A DNA stretch of 36,117 nt from an uncultured Microcaldota archaeon (GCA_903832205.1 CAILAH010000013.1:1-36117), one strand, 5' to 3'; counted from the stretch's first letter, positions 1 through 8,612 are shown. Program-made: numbers and translations. Notes: generated from the letters alone by a model not told the origin.

Positions 1-132
1 TGTTAGCGTGATAATGCTTTTAGTAGGGCATCTCATAAATATCTAAAAGAAGGATTGAAATTCTATTCACAATATCTTTAATCTGCTCATAAAGTGGATT
101 TATGGACAGGGTTTATGAGCAAAGCTGCCGCA

Positions 133-150
133 ATCACAAACTATTTAAAC
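133..150 (+). promoter_or_regulatory. Putative archaeal BRE/TATA promoter (ATCACAAACTATTTAAAC)
   Basis: 18-bp string identical to 8823-8840, lying 25-30 bp upstream of an ATG in both places; archaeal TATA-like. Confidence 0.6.
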
Positions 151-174
151 CCGGGCTCTCCAGTAGTTATATCG

Positions 175-1122
175 ATGGCAGTCTTTGGGAAACCCAAGGA
201 GCGCCACGATAGTCGGCGCTTACAACACGAAGACCGTTCTCCTTTTCTCGATGTGGGCCCCGCAGTTGAAAATTCCCTAGAGAAAACCAGAATTGGAAGC
301 TTAATCGACCCCAAGAAGAAGAAACTGATTTTAGAGAGAATCAAGGACGGAAAGGGTCCCCTCTTTATGGAGAAGAAGCCCGCGCCTGAGCGCAGTGCTG
401 ATAAGCCTGCTTCTGAGCAGTCCCAATTTTTTGAAATTATATCCTATGATGGCAACGATTTGGGCAAGTATATCGAGCTCATTATGGAGGAAGTGGATCC
501 ATTCAATAAATGGAAAAAACAAGAAGCCCAACACACCGATTATTTGACCGCGAGAAAACTGGTGGCGGAACGAGGCTGGAGATTACCCTCAAACGTCCTG
601 CACGAAAGCTATGTCCAAAATCATGACGCATGGATGCGGATGAGGCATTTCGGCTACTATTACGCCTGGGCGCGGGAAATAGTCGCCTATCCTGCCAGCA
701 ATGGCATGTTTGAGGCAGGCAGGGACATAATGGACGAAGAGACAAACTGGATAATTCCCGCAAGCTTCATTCCGCAGGAAGCGATCGGCGTAAAGGACGT
801 TGGCCTGTTCATAGACCCGGAAGATGTGAGCAAACAGAACGGCAGGGTAATAGTTATCCCAAGGGTCACGATTGTCCTGACACGCATGATTCAGGGAATC
901 GGCGATCTCGGCGGCGTCAATACGGCAACCGGCATTCCTCATGAAATTACCCATGGTGTTTGTGCATATCAGGACAGTGAAAGGCACTACTTTGGCAGGG
1001 CAGACGGAATGGGCGTCAGGCCGATTGTCCGCGGCGGTTACGATGAAGAGCGCAGATGGACCGTCGAAACCCACGTCAAACCAGACAAACATTACGGGGT
1101 TGGCGGCGTGAAGAGGTGGTGA
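175..1122 (+). CDS. Hypothetical protein, paralog family member 1 (LIDPKKK / LPSNVLH / GLFIDPEDV family)
   Basis: ORF 94-1122; ATG at 175 preferred because it sits ~25 bp after the TATA-like element. Shares conserved blocks with the next three ORFs and the ORF at 35305. Confidence 0.75.
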   Translation: MAVFGKPKERHDSRRLQHEDRSPFLDVGPAVENSLEKTRIGSLIDPKKKKLILERIKDGKGPLFMEKKPAPERSADKPASEQSQFFEIISYDGNDLGKYIELIMEEVDPFNKWKKQEAQHTDYLTARKLVAERGWRLPSNVLHESYVQNHDAWMRMRHFGYYYAWAREIVAYPASNGMFEAGRDIMDEETNWIIPASFIPQEAIGVKDVGLFIDPEDVSKQNGRVIVIPRVTIVLTRMIQGIGDLGGVNTATGIPHEITHGVCAYQDSERHYFGRADGMGVRPIVRGGYDEERRWTVETHVKPDKHYGVGGVKRW

Positions 1123-1124
1123 AC

Positions 1125-1937
1125 ATGAATAGCTTGATGGACAAAACAAAAAAGGCAGAAATCCTTCAAAGAATTAGGGAAGGAAAGGCACCGCTGTTTA
1201 TGGAGAAGAAGCCCAACCCGGAAAGCCCTTCCCATGCAGCACAGGAAACCTCAACCTACGCTAACAACGATCTGGGAAAGGAAATACAAATCCTGCGGGA
1301 ACCTTTATGGAACCCCAAAGCCTATGTAGCGACCCATCACTACGCAAGAGTGCTTTTGGCTGAAAAAAACCTTAGGCTGCCCTCAAACGTGCTGCATGAT
1401 GATTACCTAGTTTATACCAATAAATGGGAAACGCTGCATGGAAAATGCAGCTCTGCGATGTCCTTAAAGGTAACGTGGGCCCGCGAGATACTCGCCTATC
1501 CAGAAATTAACGGTGTGTTTAAAAAAGGTGAGGACATCAGGGATGCGGCAACAGGCTGGACAATCAAGGCAAAGGATGTCCCGAAGGAGGCAATGGGCGT
1601 AAAGGGCGCGGGCCTGTTTATCGACCCCGAAAATATCGATGGGTGGAGAGTCATTCCCAGGACCATAATTGTCCTGACTGGCATGATTCAGGAATTACAT
1701 GGTGTGGGCAGGGTTGACGAGGTGACCCGCATCCCGCTCGCGGTTCCAAAGCAGGTGCTGGATTCGCTGAAGAAAAATGAGAAGCGCATTATTTCCAGGC
1801 GTTCTGAAACTAGTGTCAGGCCCATATGCCGCGGCGCCATTCGTGATTGCCTTGTCAGTTACGTTGATATAAGTAGAGACGTGTACTGTAACATAGAGCC
1901 TACCAACAAAGTGTTTGTGACAGGCGTAAGATTCTAA
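1125..1937 (+). CDS. Hypothetical protein, paralog family member 2
   Basis: ATG at 1125 after SD-like GGTGGTG, 2 nt after the preceding stop; conserved blocks LPSNVLHDDYLV, GAGLFIDPENI, TRIPL, VRPICRGA. Confidence 0.8.
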   Translation: MNSLMDKTKKAEILQRIREGKAPLFMEKKPNPESPSHAAQETSTYANNDLGKEIQILREPLWNPKAYVATHHYARVLLAEKNLRLPSNVLHDDYLVYTNKWETLHGKCSSAMSLKVTWAREILAYPEINGVFKKGEDIRDAATGWTIKAKDVPKEAMGVKGAGLFIDPENIDGWRVIPRTIIVLTGMIQELHGVGRVDEVTRIPLAVPKQVLDSLKKNEKRIISRRSETSVRPICRGAIRDCLVSYVDISRDVYCNIEPTNKVFVTGVRF

Positions 1938-2005
1938 AAATTAGATCTCGTATTTTGCACTTTTGCCCTAACGGCAATGTTTAAAAAACAGTTCATCTCC
2001 CAACA

Positions 2006-2788
2006 ATGATGATGGGAGAGAGGATAGGAACGCTCATTGACCCGAAAAAGAAAGCAGAAGTCCTACAGAGAATTAAAGATAGAAAGGCACCGTTTTGCGC
2101 AGTGAAGCCCGCCCCGGAACCTGTAGGGACAATCCCATCTTCATCCGGATATGTTGGAAACGATTTGGGCAAGGATATCCATCCCGTTGGGCCAGATGGC
2201 AAAATAACAAATACAGATTATTTGGAAGCAAGAAGGCTGGTTGCAGCGCAAGGCGTTCGGCTCCCCTCAAACGTCCTTCACGATGATTATTTAGTCAGTT
2301 CAGACAAATGGAAGGAATTGGACAAGAAGGGCTATTATGCTGCCTGGGCCCGCGAGATACTCGTTTATCCAGGAACAGGCGGAACATTTATCCAAGGCGA
2401 GGACGTAATTGATGGTGGGACAGGCTGGATTCTTCCGGCAAGATATGTTCCTGAGGATATATGCGGTAAAATAGGTATGGGCCTGTTCATAGACCCGGAA
2501 GATGTTTGCAGGGAAAATGGAAGAATAATCGTCCATCCAAAAACAACAATCATTCTCAATCGCCTGCTCCAAGAGAGGGATGCTTTTGGGATGGTTGATG
2601 AAGCAACCCGCATCCCGTTAGAAACAAACGTTCAACTAGATTTTGAAAAACGCTGGTTTTGGAGAACAGCGGGGATGAGTGTTAGGCCCATATGCCGCGG
2701 CGCCTCCAAACCCAACATCAGGATGGGCATCAACTGCGACTGCTTCCCAACCTCCAATTTCGGTGTGGGCGGCGTGGAATACAAATAA
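2006..2788 (+). CDS. Hypothetical protein, paralog family member 3
   Basis: RIGTLIDPKKKAEVLQRIKDRKAPFCAVKPAPE N-terminus plus family blocks; TTTAAAAAA TATA-like sequence upstream. Confidence 0.8.
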   Translation: MMMGERIGTLIDPKKKAEVLQRIKDRKAPFCAVKPAPEPVGTIPSSSGYVGNDLGKDIHPVGPDGKITNTDYLEARRLVAAQGVRLPSNVLHDDYLVSSDKWKELDKKGYYAAWAREILVYPGTGGTFIQGEDVIDGGTGWILPARYVPEDICGKIGMGLFIDPEDVCRENGRIIVHPKTTIILNRLLQERDAFGMVDEATRIPLETNVQLDFEKRWFWRTAGMSVRPICRGASKPNIRMGINCDCFPTSNFGVGGVEYK

Positions 2789-2800
2789 ATTGGTGGAAAA

Positions 2801-3592
2801 ATGTCAGAAAGAATAGGCTCGCTCATTGACCCCAAGAAAAAAGAAATAGTTCTACAAAGGATTAAAGACGGAAAGGCGCCTTTTTGCGCGGAAAAGCCCG
2901 CACCGGAAAACCCAGCAGCAGAAGCCCAATCACAGCAGATTGCATCAACCCCCGTTCCCAATTCCAATCTCGTAGTTCTCGATCAGAAGTTGAATTATAT
3001 TGAGGCGTGGACTACTGCAAGAGCGCGCAATATGAAAATTGCCCCACACGTCCTGCACGATAATTATCTCGTGATGAGCGACCTCTGGAAAACAATACAA
3101 AACGCTTATCCCGTCTGGTGCCGCGAGTGGCTCGTCTATCCGAAGAAGGATGGGGTATTTGAGCCCAACAAGGATGTAGTGGACACCCACGAATTAGATG
3201 GTGAGAAGTGGCGCGTGATCTTTCCAGCAAGCTATATCCCGCAGCAGGCATTAGGCATAAAGGGGGTAGGCCTATTCGTCGACCCATCGGACATAGCGAT
3301 TTATCCAAATCTGAAACAGCTAATCATCCATGCCAACATTACGCCGCCAACCCTTCTCACCGATTTCCTGCAAAAACAGGACTGGGGCCAGGTAGGCACT
3401 AACACACGCATTCCCCTTTCAGTTTCCAGAGATGTTCTTGACGCATTGCCAGATAATCAGAAGCGTTTTCTGCTGAGAATTGACGGTGATGGTGTTCGGC
3501 CTTTGGCGCGCACCTGCATTGGCATGGGCCACCGGAATGTCTACGCTGACCAAGACGTCGGCTCGGTCTTCGGGGTGTGCCTAATACCCTAA
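2801..3592 (+). CDS. Hypothetical protein, paralog family member 4
   Basis: SD GGTGG upstream; RIGSLIDPKKKEIVLQRIKDGKAPFCAEKPAPE N-terminus; most similar to the ORF at 35305. Confidence 0.8.
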   Translation: MSERIGSLIDPKKKEIVLQRIKDGKAPFCAEKPAPENPAAEAQSQQIASTPVPNSNLVVLDQKLNYIEAWTTARARNMKIAPHVLHDNYLVMSDLWKTIQNAYPVWCREWLVYPKKDGVFEPNKDVVDTHELDGEKWRVIFPASYIPQQALGIKGVGLFVDPSDIAIYPNLKQLIIHANITPPTLLTDFLQKQDWGQVGTNTRIPLSVSRDVLDALPDNQKRFLLRIDGDGVRPLARTCIGMGHRNVYADQDVGSVFGVCLIP

Positions 3593-3593
3593 A

Positions 3594-4877
3594 TCAGACT
3601 TCGTATTCTTCCCCGACCTTTGGGAGGAACACCTCATACTTCTTGTCCAGTGATTCCTCAAGCTCCTTCCTCTTTCTCTCCTCCCCGTGCACGATGAACA
3701 CTTTCTCCAGTCCTTTCACATTATTCAGGTACTGCACCAGCCCGTTATGGTCCGCATGCGCGCTCATCTTTAGCGTCTCAATATTCATCTTCAGCTTGAC
3801 TTCCTGCCCGCGAATGCGCACGCTCTTCTCGCCGTCCATAATCCTCCTTCCCGGAGTCCCCGGCGCCTGGTATCCTACGAACATCAGCGTGTTCCTCTTA
3901 TCCCCCGCCAATTCCCTCAGATAGGTCATCACCGGCCCGCCCTTTAGCATTCCAGAAGTGGTGATGATGATGCTCCCCTCCTCAATCGCATCCCTCCTGT
4001 CCCTGCTCTGCGGCACGAACACGTACCTGCTCTTGAACGGGTCCACATCGCTTACTAATATGCTATGCTGCAATTCCTTCTTCGCATAAATCACGTCATG
4101 CCTGAAAATGTGCAGCGCCTTCTTTATCATCCCGTCAATGTAAATGGGCGCAGGCTCAATCAATCCCCCGCGCATGTAAGAATCAAGCATCAATACCAAT
4201 TCCTGCCCCCTCCCTACTGCGAAACTCGGGATGAGCAGCCTCCCATTCTTCTTTAGCGTGCCGTTCACCACCTTCACTAATTTCTCACCAAGCTCCTTGT
4301 TTGAAGGCAGCACATCATTCTTTCCGCCATAGGTGCTCTCCACAATTGCAGTCTTTGCAGTGAGCCCCATCTCCGCAGGATCCATAATCCTCGAAGTCCT
4401 CGTGCTGAAATCAGACGTATAAAGCAGATTCCCTTTTGGATTATGCACAAGCACGGATGCGCTTCCCATAATATGCCCCGAATTATGCAGGCTGAACTTA
4501 ACGCCCGCATCCACGACCGTTCCATAATCCGTAATCCTACAATTTCTCAAAATATTATTCAGCACCTTCCCGTTATCAAAATCATTCTTGCTCACTCTCA
4601 TGTAATCCGCAATCATCAGCTGAATCAGATCCCTCGTGGGCTTAGTCATGTAAACATTCGTCTTCCTTTCCTTCCTGAACAAATGCGGCAAATAAGCAGC
4701 GTGATCCAGATGCGCATGCGTAATCACAATGTTCTTTGGCACCTTCTTAATCGTGGGGTACTCCTCCTGGGCGCCAATCTTAACCCCGTAATCCATCAAT
4801 AGCGAATGTCTGCCGTCCAGGACCTCAATACAGCTCCTGCCGACCTCGTCAGCACCGCCGAAAAATCTTATCTTCAG
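3594..4877 (-). CDS. Beta-CASP / metallo-beta-lactamase-fold RNase (RNase J / archaeal CPSF-like)
   Basis: HAHLDHAAYLP, ESTYGG, SFAVGRGQE, TSGMLKGGP, SAHADH motifs. N-terminus extended from the ORF call at 4799 to a CTG at 4877 (LKIRFFGGADEVGRSCIEVLDGRHSLLMDYG) behind an SD-like AAGGTGAT. Confidence 0.85.
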   Translation of the reverse strand: MKIRFFGGADEVGRSCIEVLDGRHSLLMDYGVKIGAQEEYPTIKKVPKNIVITHAHLDHAAYLPHLFRKERKTNVYMTKPTRDLIQLMIADYMRVSKNDFDNGKVLNNILRNCRITDYGTVVDAGVKFSLHNSGHIMGSASVLVHNPKGNLLYTSDFSTRTSRIMDPAEMGLTAKTAIVESTYGGKNDVLPSNKELGEKLVKVVNGTLKKNGRLLIPSFAVGRGQELVLMLDSYMRGGLIEPAPIYIDGMIKKALHIFRHDVIYAKKELQHSILVSDVDPFKSRYVFVPQSRDRRDAIEEGSIIITTSGMLKGGPVMTYLRELAGDKRNTLMFVGYQAPGTPGRRIMDGEKSVRIRGQEVKLKMNIETLKMSAHADHNGLVQYLNNVKGLEKVFIVHGEERKRKELEESLDKKYEVFLPKVGEEYEV

Positions 4878-4922
4878 AAATAATCACCTTTTCTCTCAAG
4901 CGCCCTGCCAATTCTCAGCAGG

Positions 4923-5525
4923 TCACCTTTTCTTATAGCGGCCCCTTGTCTGGTTCTTCTCGAACCTTCCTATTACATGCGCGGAATCGCCGTAAGCCGT
5001 CCTATAACTCTCCACAAATGCATTAAACACTTCCTCATCCTTCATGGAGCTGTACATTACGGCCAGGTCCGCCGCCTTCTTCTCGTGGTACGTCGAAAAT
5101 TCGCACAGCCCAAAATCAATGGGCCTTACAACTCCCTCGCAATCGACAAGATTGGTGAGCGCATAATCGCCATGGCACAACCCTATCTCGTGCATCCTGG
5201 CAAGCAATCTGCCGCACTCCTCCGCATACTCCCTCTTCTCCTTTTCACTCGCGCTCTCGAACGCCTCGCTCAATCTCACTCCCCTCAAATACTCCATAAC
5301 TATCCTGTTCTCGTCAAACCCAGATATTTCAGGGCACGGTATCCCCGCCTCCCTGCATTTCTTGAGTGCGGTGGCCTCCCTCTTTGTCCTTCCCTTCCTC
5401 AGCTTACCGTCGAGCTCGGGGTGCCTGTAATCCTTCTTTTCCCTCACCTTAATTGCATTATTCCCGTCCCTATAGACGTAGGCCTCTGCGCCCTTTCCGA
5501 TGAGGCTCAAGTTTTTCCCTTCCAT
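4923..5525 (-). CDS. bud32: Kae1-associated protein kinase Bud32
   Basis: Small kinase with GKGAEAYVY, CHGDYALTNL, IDFGLCEFS, basic C-terminus TRGRYKKR. Confidence 0.92.
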   Translation of the reverse strand: MEGKNLSLIGKGAEAYVYRDGNNAIKVREKKDYRHPELDGKLRKGRTKREATALKKCREAGIPCPEISGFDENRIVMEYLRGVRLSEAFESASEKEKREYAEECGRLLARMHEIGLCHGDYALTNLVDCEGVVRPIDFGLCEFSTYHEKKAADLAVMYSSMKDEEVFNAFVESYRTAYGDSAHVIGRFEKNQTRGRYKKR

Positions 5526-5591
5526 TAATCGGAATTAGCAAAATTAACATTAATAACCCTTTTGCCGAAAACAGGATAAGGGTGTGTTCTT

Positions 5592-6020
5592 ATGGCTAGC
5601 AAGGTTGTGAAGAAAAAGGGAAAACCAATTGTCAAAAAGGCCAAAAAGAAAATGGCCAAGGCAGGCATGAAAAAGGCCAGCGCAACCAAGAAAAAGGCCT
5701 CTGTGATTAAGAAGAAAGCCTCGGTGATTAAGAAGGCCTCACCGGTTAAGAAGAAGGTCTCACTGATTAAGGGAAAGGCCTTCATCACCAAAAAGGGCGC
5801 CAAGGTTGTGGCCGCCAGTGAGATTGCTGATAATGATGCAAGAGTGGGCGCTGAGAAAGAGCTGGAACACAGCACCGAGCAGGAAATCACCGCCCAGGAA
5901 GAAACGGAAGAGAAGGAAGTGGACTGGGACAATGAGTCACAGGGCGAGTGGAAGGACAAGGAAGAGGGCGAGGCCGAAGCGGAAGATGAAGAAGAGGAGT
6001 TTGAGGACGAAGAGGAATAA
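5592..6020 (+). CDS. Lys/Ala-rich repetitive protein with acidic C-terminal tail (histone H1-like)
   Basis: KKKASVIKKKASVIKKASPVKKKVSLIK repeats followed by a poly-Glu/Asp tail. Confidence 0.75.
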   Translation: MASKVVKKKGKPIVKKAKKKMAKAGMKKASATKKKASVIKKKASVIKKASPVKKKVSLIKGKAFITKKGAKVVAASEIADNDARVGAEKELEHSTEQEITAQEETEEKEVDWDNESQGEWKDKEEGEAEAEDEEEEFEDEEE

Positions 6021-6041
6021 TCCCTTTCTATTTTTTAATAT

Positions 6042-6548
6042 TCAATCTGATTTTTCAATTTTCTTAACCATCTCTAGGTGGCTTGGCAAGAATCCCCATC
6101 CCTCATAGATTGCGCGCGCCCTCTTGTTGCCCCAGCGCACGCCTATGGACACGTGCTTCATTCCCTTCTGCCTGAACCACTTCATCCCGATTTCCTTCAG
6201 CTTGCTGCCTATTCCCATTCCCCTGTACTCCTTCTTCACGTACAAATCCCCGAAATGGCCTAACTTCTCAATCTCAAAAACAGGTATATTCTTCTTTATC
6301 TGGAGCAGCGAGTACCCGACGGGCATTTTCCCGTCCCACGCAATGAACAAATCACTATTCCTTGAGCGTATGCATTTCACCACATACTTCCTGAATATCC
6401 CTGCCCAATTCTTTTTCCTCATCAGCACGGGTCTTATTTTCGGATTCTCCCTTGTCACGATGGCCCTATGGTCGCTCTCAAATTTCACAGCCATCTTAAC
6501 TATTGCATCAACGTCCCTAATCCTTGCCTTTGTGTAAACAGTTCCCAT
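6042..6548 (-). CDS. GNAT family N-acetyltransferase
   Basis: LYVKKEYRGMGIGSKLKEIGMKWF acetyl-CoA binding motif; VSIGVRWGNKRARAIYEGWGF. Confidence 0.85.
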   Translation of the reverse strand: MGTVYTKARIRDVDAIVKMAVKFESDHRAIVTRENPKIRPVLMRKKNWAGIFRKYVVKCIRSRNSDLFIAWDGKMPVGYSLLQIKKNIPVFEIEKLGHFGDLYVKKEYRGMGIGSKLKEIGMKWFRQKGMKHVSIGVRWGNKRARAIYEGWGFLPSHLEMVKKIEKSD

Positions 6549-6570
6549 CGCATTAACTTCTGAAAATATC

Positions 6571-6583
6571 CTTATATATTTAT
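6571..6583 (+). promoter_or_regulatory. TATA-like element upstream of the 24-aa sORF
   Basis: CTTATATATTTAT about 30 nt upstream of ATG 6612. Confidence 0.5.
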
Positions 6584-6611
6584 GTGGAGATGCTGTTAAT
6601 GGTGATATAAC

Positions 6612-6686
6612 ATGGATTGCAAATGTTGTGGCTCAATGAAGAAGAAGCCCGCAAAGAAGAAGGTCGTAAAGAAAAAGAAGAAATAA
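6612..6686 (+). CDS. 24-aa Cys-cluster/poly-Lys microprotein MDCKCCGSMKKKPAKKKVVKKKKK
   Basis: Intergenic ATG ORF with TATA-like and SD-like (GGTGAT at 6601) sequences upstream and a T-rich tract after the stop. Confidence 0.55.
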   Translation: MDCKCCGSMKKKPAKKKVVKKKKK

Positions 6687-6764
6687 GCCGTTTTTCTCTT
6701 TTTTATTATTTATCATTCCAGCAAAATCTATCTTTTATTACTTGCCAATTTTATCTTTCCCGCA

Positions 6765-7739
6765 ATGGTTTCACTTGACAAGGACTCAAAGGCCAATTTT
6801 CAGAAGAAGCATTACGGCATAGTGGGCAGCCATTCCGGCGTTGAGATTTGCGGCTGGACAAAAAAATCGCTCACGGGAAGGGGCACCTGCTACAAGGAAA
6901 AATTCTACGGCGTGCACGCCGACAGGTGCGCCCAGATAAGCCCGGCCATGGCCTGGTGCGAGCAGAACTGCCTGCACTGCTGGCGTCCCATGGAAATGTT
7001 CAGGGCGCCAAACAAATTCACAGGCGATATGGATCCTCCAGAACTAATAATCGACGGAGTAATCAGCGAAAGAAAAAAACAACTCAATGGCTTCGGCGGC
7101 GATGCACGCACGCAGCGCACGCAGTGGGAGCACTCCCTCATCCCGGACCACTGGGCAATCTCCCTAAGCGGCGAAGCAACCCTCTACCCCAAGCTCCCTG
7201 AACTAATCAAAGCAATCAAGTCAAGAAAGGAAACAAAGACAATCTTCCTCGTCACAAACGGCCAGGAGCCGGACATGCTCGAGCGCCTCAACAAGGAGGG
7301 TGCGCTTCCCACACAGCTTTACATCTCGCTCATCGCATCCTCAAAAAAGCAGTTCTCCGAGCTCTGCGCCCCATTCTACAAGAACGGCTGGGAGCGATTG
7401 ATGAAATCATTTGAAATTTGGAAATCATTTCCCACCCGCAAGGTAATCCGCATCACGCACATAAAAGGCCTCAACGATTCAGAAGATGATGCCTCCCGCT
7501 TCGCGCAAATAATCTCCTCCGCACAGCCCGATTTTGTCGAGATAAAATCCTACATGTACCTGGGCTATTCGCGCAGGCGCCTTAAGAAAGAGAACATGCC
7601 GGAGATGCCGGATGTTGAGCAATTCTCATCCAATATACTCAAACACCTGAATGATTATTCGCCCGAGGATAAGGATTCCGCATCCCGCATCACCCTTCTC
7701 AAGCGCAAATCCTCCCCCCATACCACCAGAATACAGTAA
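6765..7739 (+). CDS. taw1: tRNA 4-demethylwyosine synthase (Taw1/TYW1), radical SAM
   Basis: CEQNCLHCWRPMEMF radical SAM Cys motif; SLSGEATLYPKLPELI; KSYMYLGYSRRRL. Confidence 0.92.
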   Translation: MVSLDKDSKANFQKKHYGIVGSHSGVEICGWTKKSLTGRGTCYKEKFYGVHADRCAQISPAMAWCEQNCLHCWRPMEMFRAPNKFTGDMDPPELIIDGVISERKKQLNGFGGDARTQRTQWEHSLIPDHWAISLSGEATLYPKLPELIKAIKSRKETKTIFLVTNGQEPDMLERLNKEGALPTQLYISLIASSKKQFSELCAPFYKNGWERLMKSFEIWKSFPTRKVIRITHIKGLNDSEDDASRFAQIISSAQPDFVEIKSYMYLGYSRRRLKKENMPEMPDVEQFSSNILKHLNDYSPEDKDSASRITLLKRKSSPHTTRIQ

Positions 7740-7792
7740 TAGCAAATTGCAAATCAACTGCAATTCCCGTTTGCCAAAGGCAAATGGGCATC

Positions 7793-7868
7793 GTTTCGCA
7801 CATTTGCGAAAGCAAATGGCGCATCGTTTGGCGTTGCCAAACGCTTGTCGCTTTGCGAAAACGCTTGT
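7793..7868. repeat. Nested double-hairpin palindromic element (units 1 and 2)
   Basis: Outer arms gtttcgc (7793-7799) and gcgaaaac+gcttgt (7855-7868) enclose a second unit with hairpins 7802-7817 and 7826-7842+gcttgt. Confidence 0.7.
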
Positions 7869-7944
7869 GCTAGCTAGCAACCCACACATACAGCCCAAAA
7901 TTGATGTGTTTTGCTATAATATTTTTTTGTCACCATATTATTCC

Positions 7945-8421
7945 GTGAAATATTCGATACGGCAGGCAACGGGATTGGATGTTGACCAGATTGTCGGCCT
8001 ATGCGTAAAACTCGCCGAATTCGAGGGCAAGTTCATGCAAAAGAAATCCTCGAATGAGGAAATCTCCAACCGTGTCGCAAATGAGATATTAAACGACAAG
8101 TTCTGCGCCTATTTCATCGCCGAGGAAGGGACCAAGGTGGTGGGCGTGATTAAGATTGCGCACATGGAAAGCGGGCTTGGCAAGGTCTCGGAGGCGTTTG
8201 TTCTTGACCAGTACCGCAAGAACGGCATAATGGAGGCGCTTTTTGAGGAGTCGCTCAAATGGGCGCTCCCCCGCGGAATAAAATCCCTCTACCTTACCGT
8301 TGTGACCGGAAATGACCTGGCCTATAATTACTGGAAAAAGCGCGGGTTCGAATGCGACTCCTACGTGAGCGACACCCTAATCAAGATGTTCAAGGATGTC
8401 GGCGGCATGGTTGCTGGCTAA
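7945..8421 (+). CDS. GNAT family N-acetyltransferase
   Basis: YSIRQATGLDVDQIVGLCVKLAEFE...AFVLDQYRKNGIMEALFEESLKWA; GTG start preferred because the N-terminal part of ORF 7651 has no domain support and lies over palindromic DNA. Confidence 0.8.
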   Translation: MKYSIRQATGLDVDQIVGLCVKLAEFEGKFMQKKSSNEEISNRVANEILNDKFCAYFIAEEGTKVVGVIKIAHMESGLGKVSEAFVLDQYRKNGIMEALFEESLKWALPRGIKSLYLTVVTGNDLAYNYWKKRGFECDSYVSDTLIKMFKDVGGMVAG

Positions 8422-8451
8422 CACTGATGGGGAAGGAGCGCCTCCCCCGCA

Positions 8452-8499
8452 CATTCGCGTGAGCGAATTGCGCATCGTTTGGCTCTGCCAAACGCTTGC
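8452..8499. repeat. Double-hairpin palindromic element (unit 3)
   Basis: cattcgc-GTGA-gcgaattgcgcatcgtttggc-TCT-gccaaacgcttg aligns to 7801-7848. Confidence 0.7.
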
Positions 8500-8548
8500 C
8501 TCGTGTGGTCTACACCCCCCACCCATGAGTAACAGTATTTAGTTGAGA

Positions 8549-8612
8549 AAAAAGAGGGCCGACATTTGCAGCGGCAAATGGTGCCCCTTTTTGCTTTGCA
8601 AAAAGAGGGCCG
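8549..8612. repeat. Double-hairpin element (unit 4) flanked by a 13-bp direct repeat
   Basis: aaaaagagggccg at 8549-8561 and 8600-8612; between them catttgc-agcg-gcaaatg and ctttttgc-ttt-gcaaaaag hairpins. Confidence 0.65.

Noticed and set aside
589-1149. 186-aa minus-strand ORF, with similar antisense ORFs at 9075-9626 and 28527-29210
   Set aside because: Opposite strand of well-supported genes; no recognisable motifs or start signals.
3594-4799. TTG/ATG at 4799 as the true start of the beta-CASP nuclease
   Set aside because: Would delete the conserved FFGGADEVGRSC N-terminal segment that is in frame just upstream.
7651-7944. N-terminal ~98 codons of ORF 7651-8421
   Set aside because: Overlaps the end of taw1 and palindromic repeats; the GNAT domain begins at the GTG at 7945.
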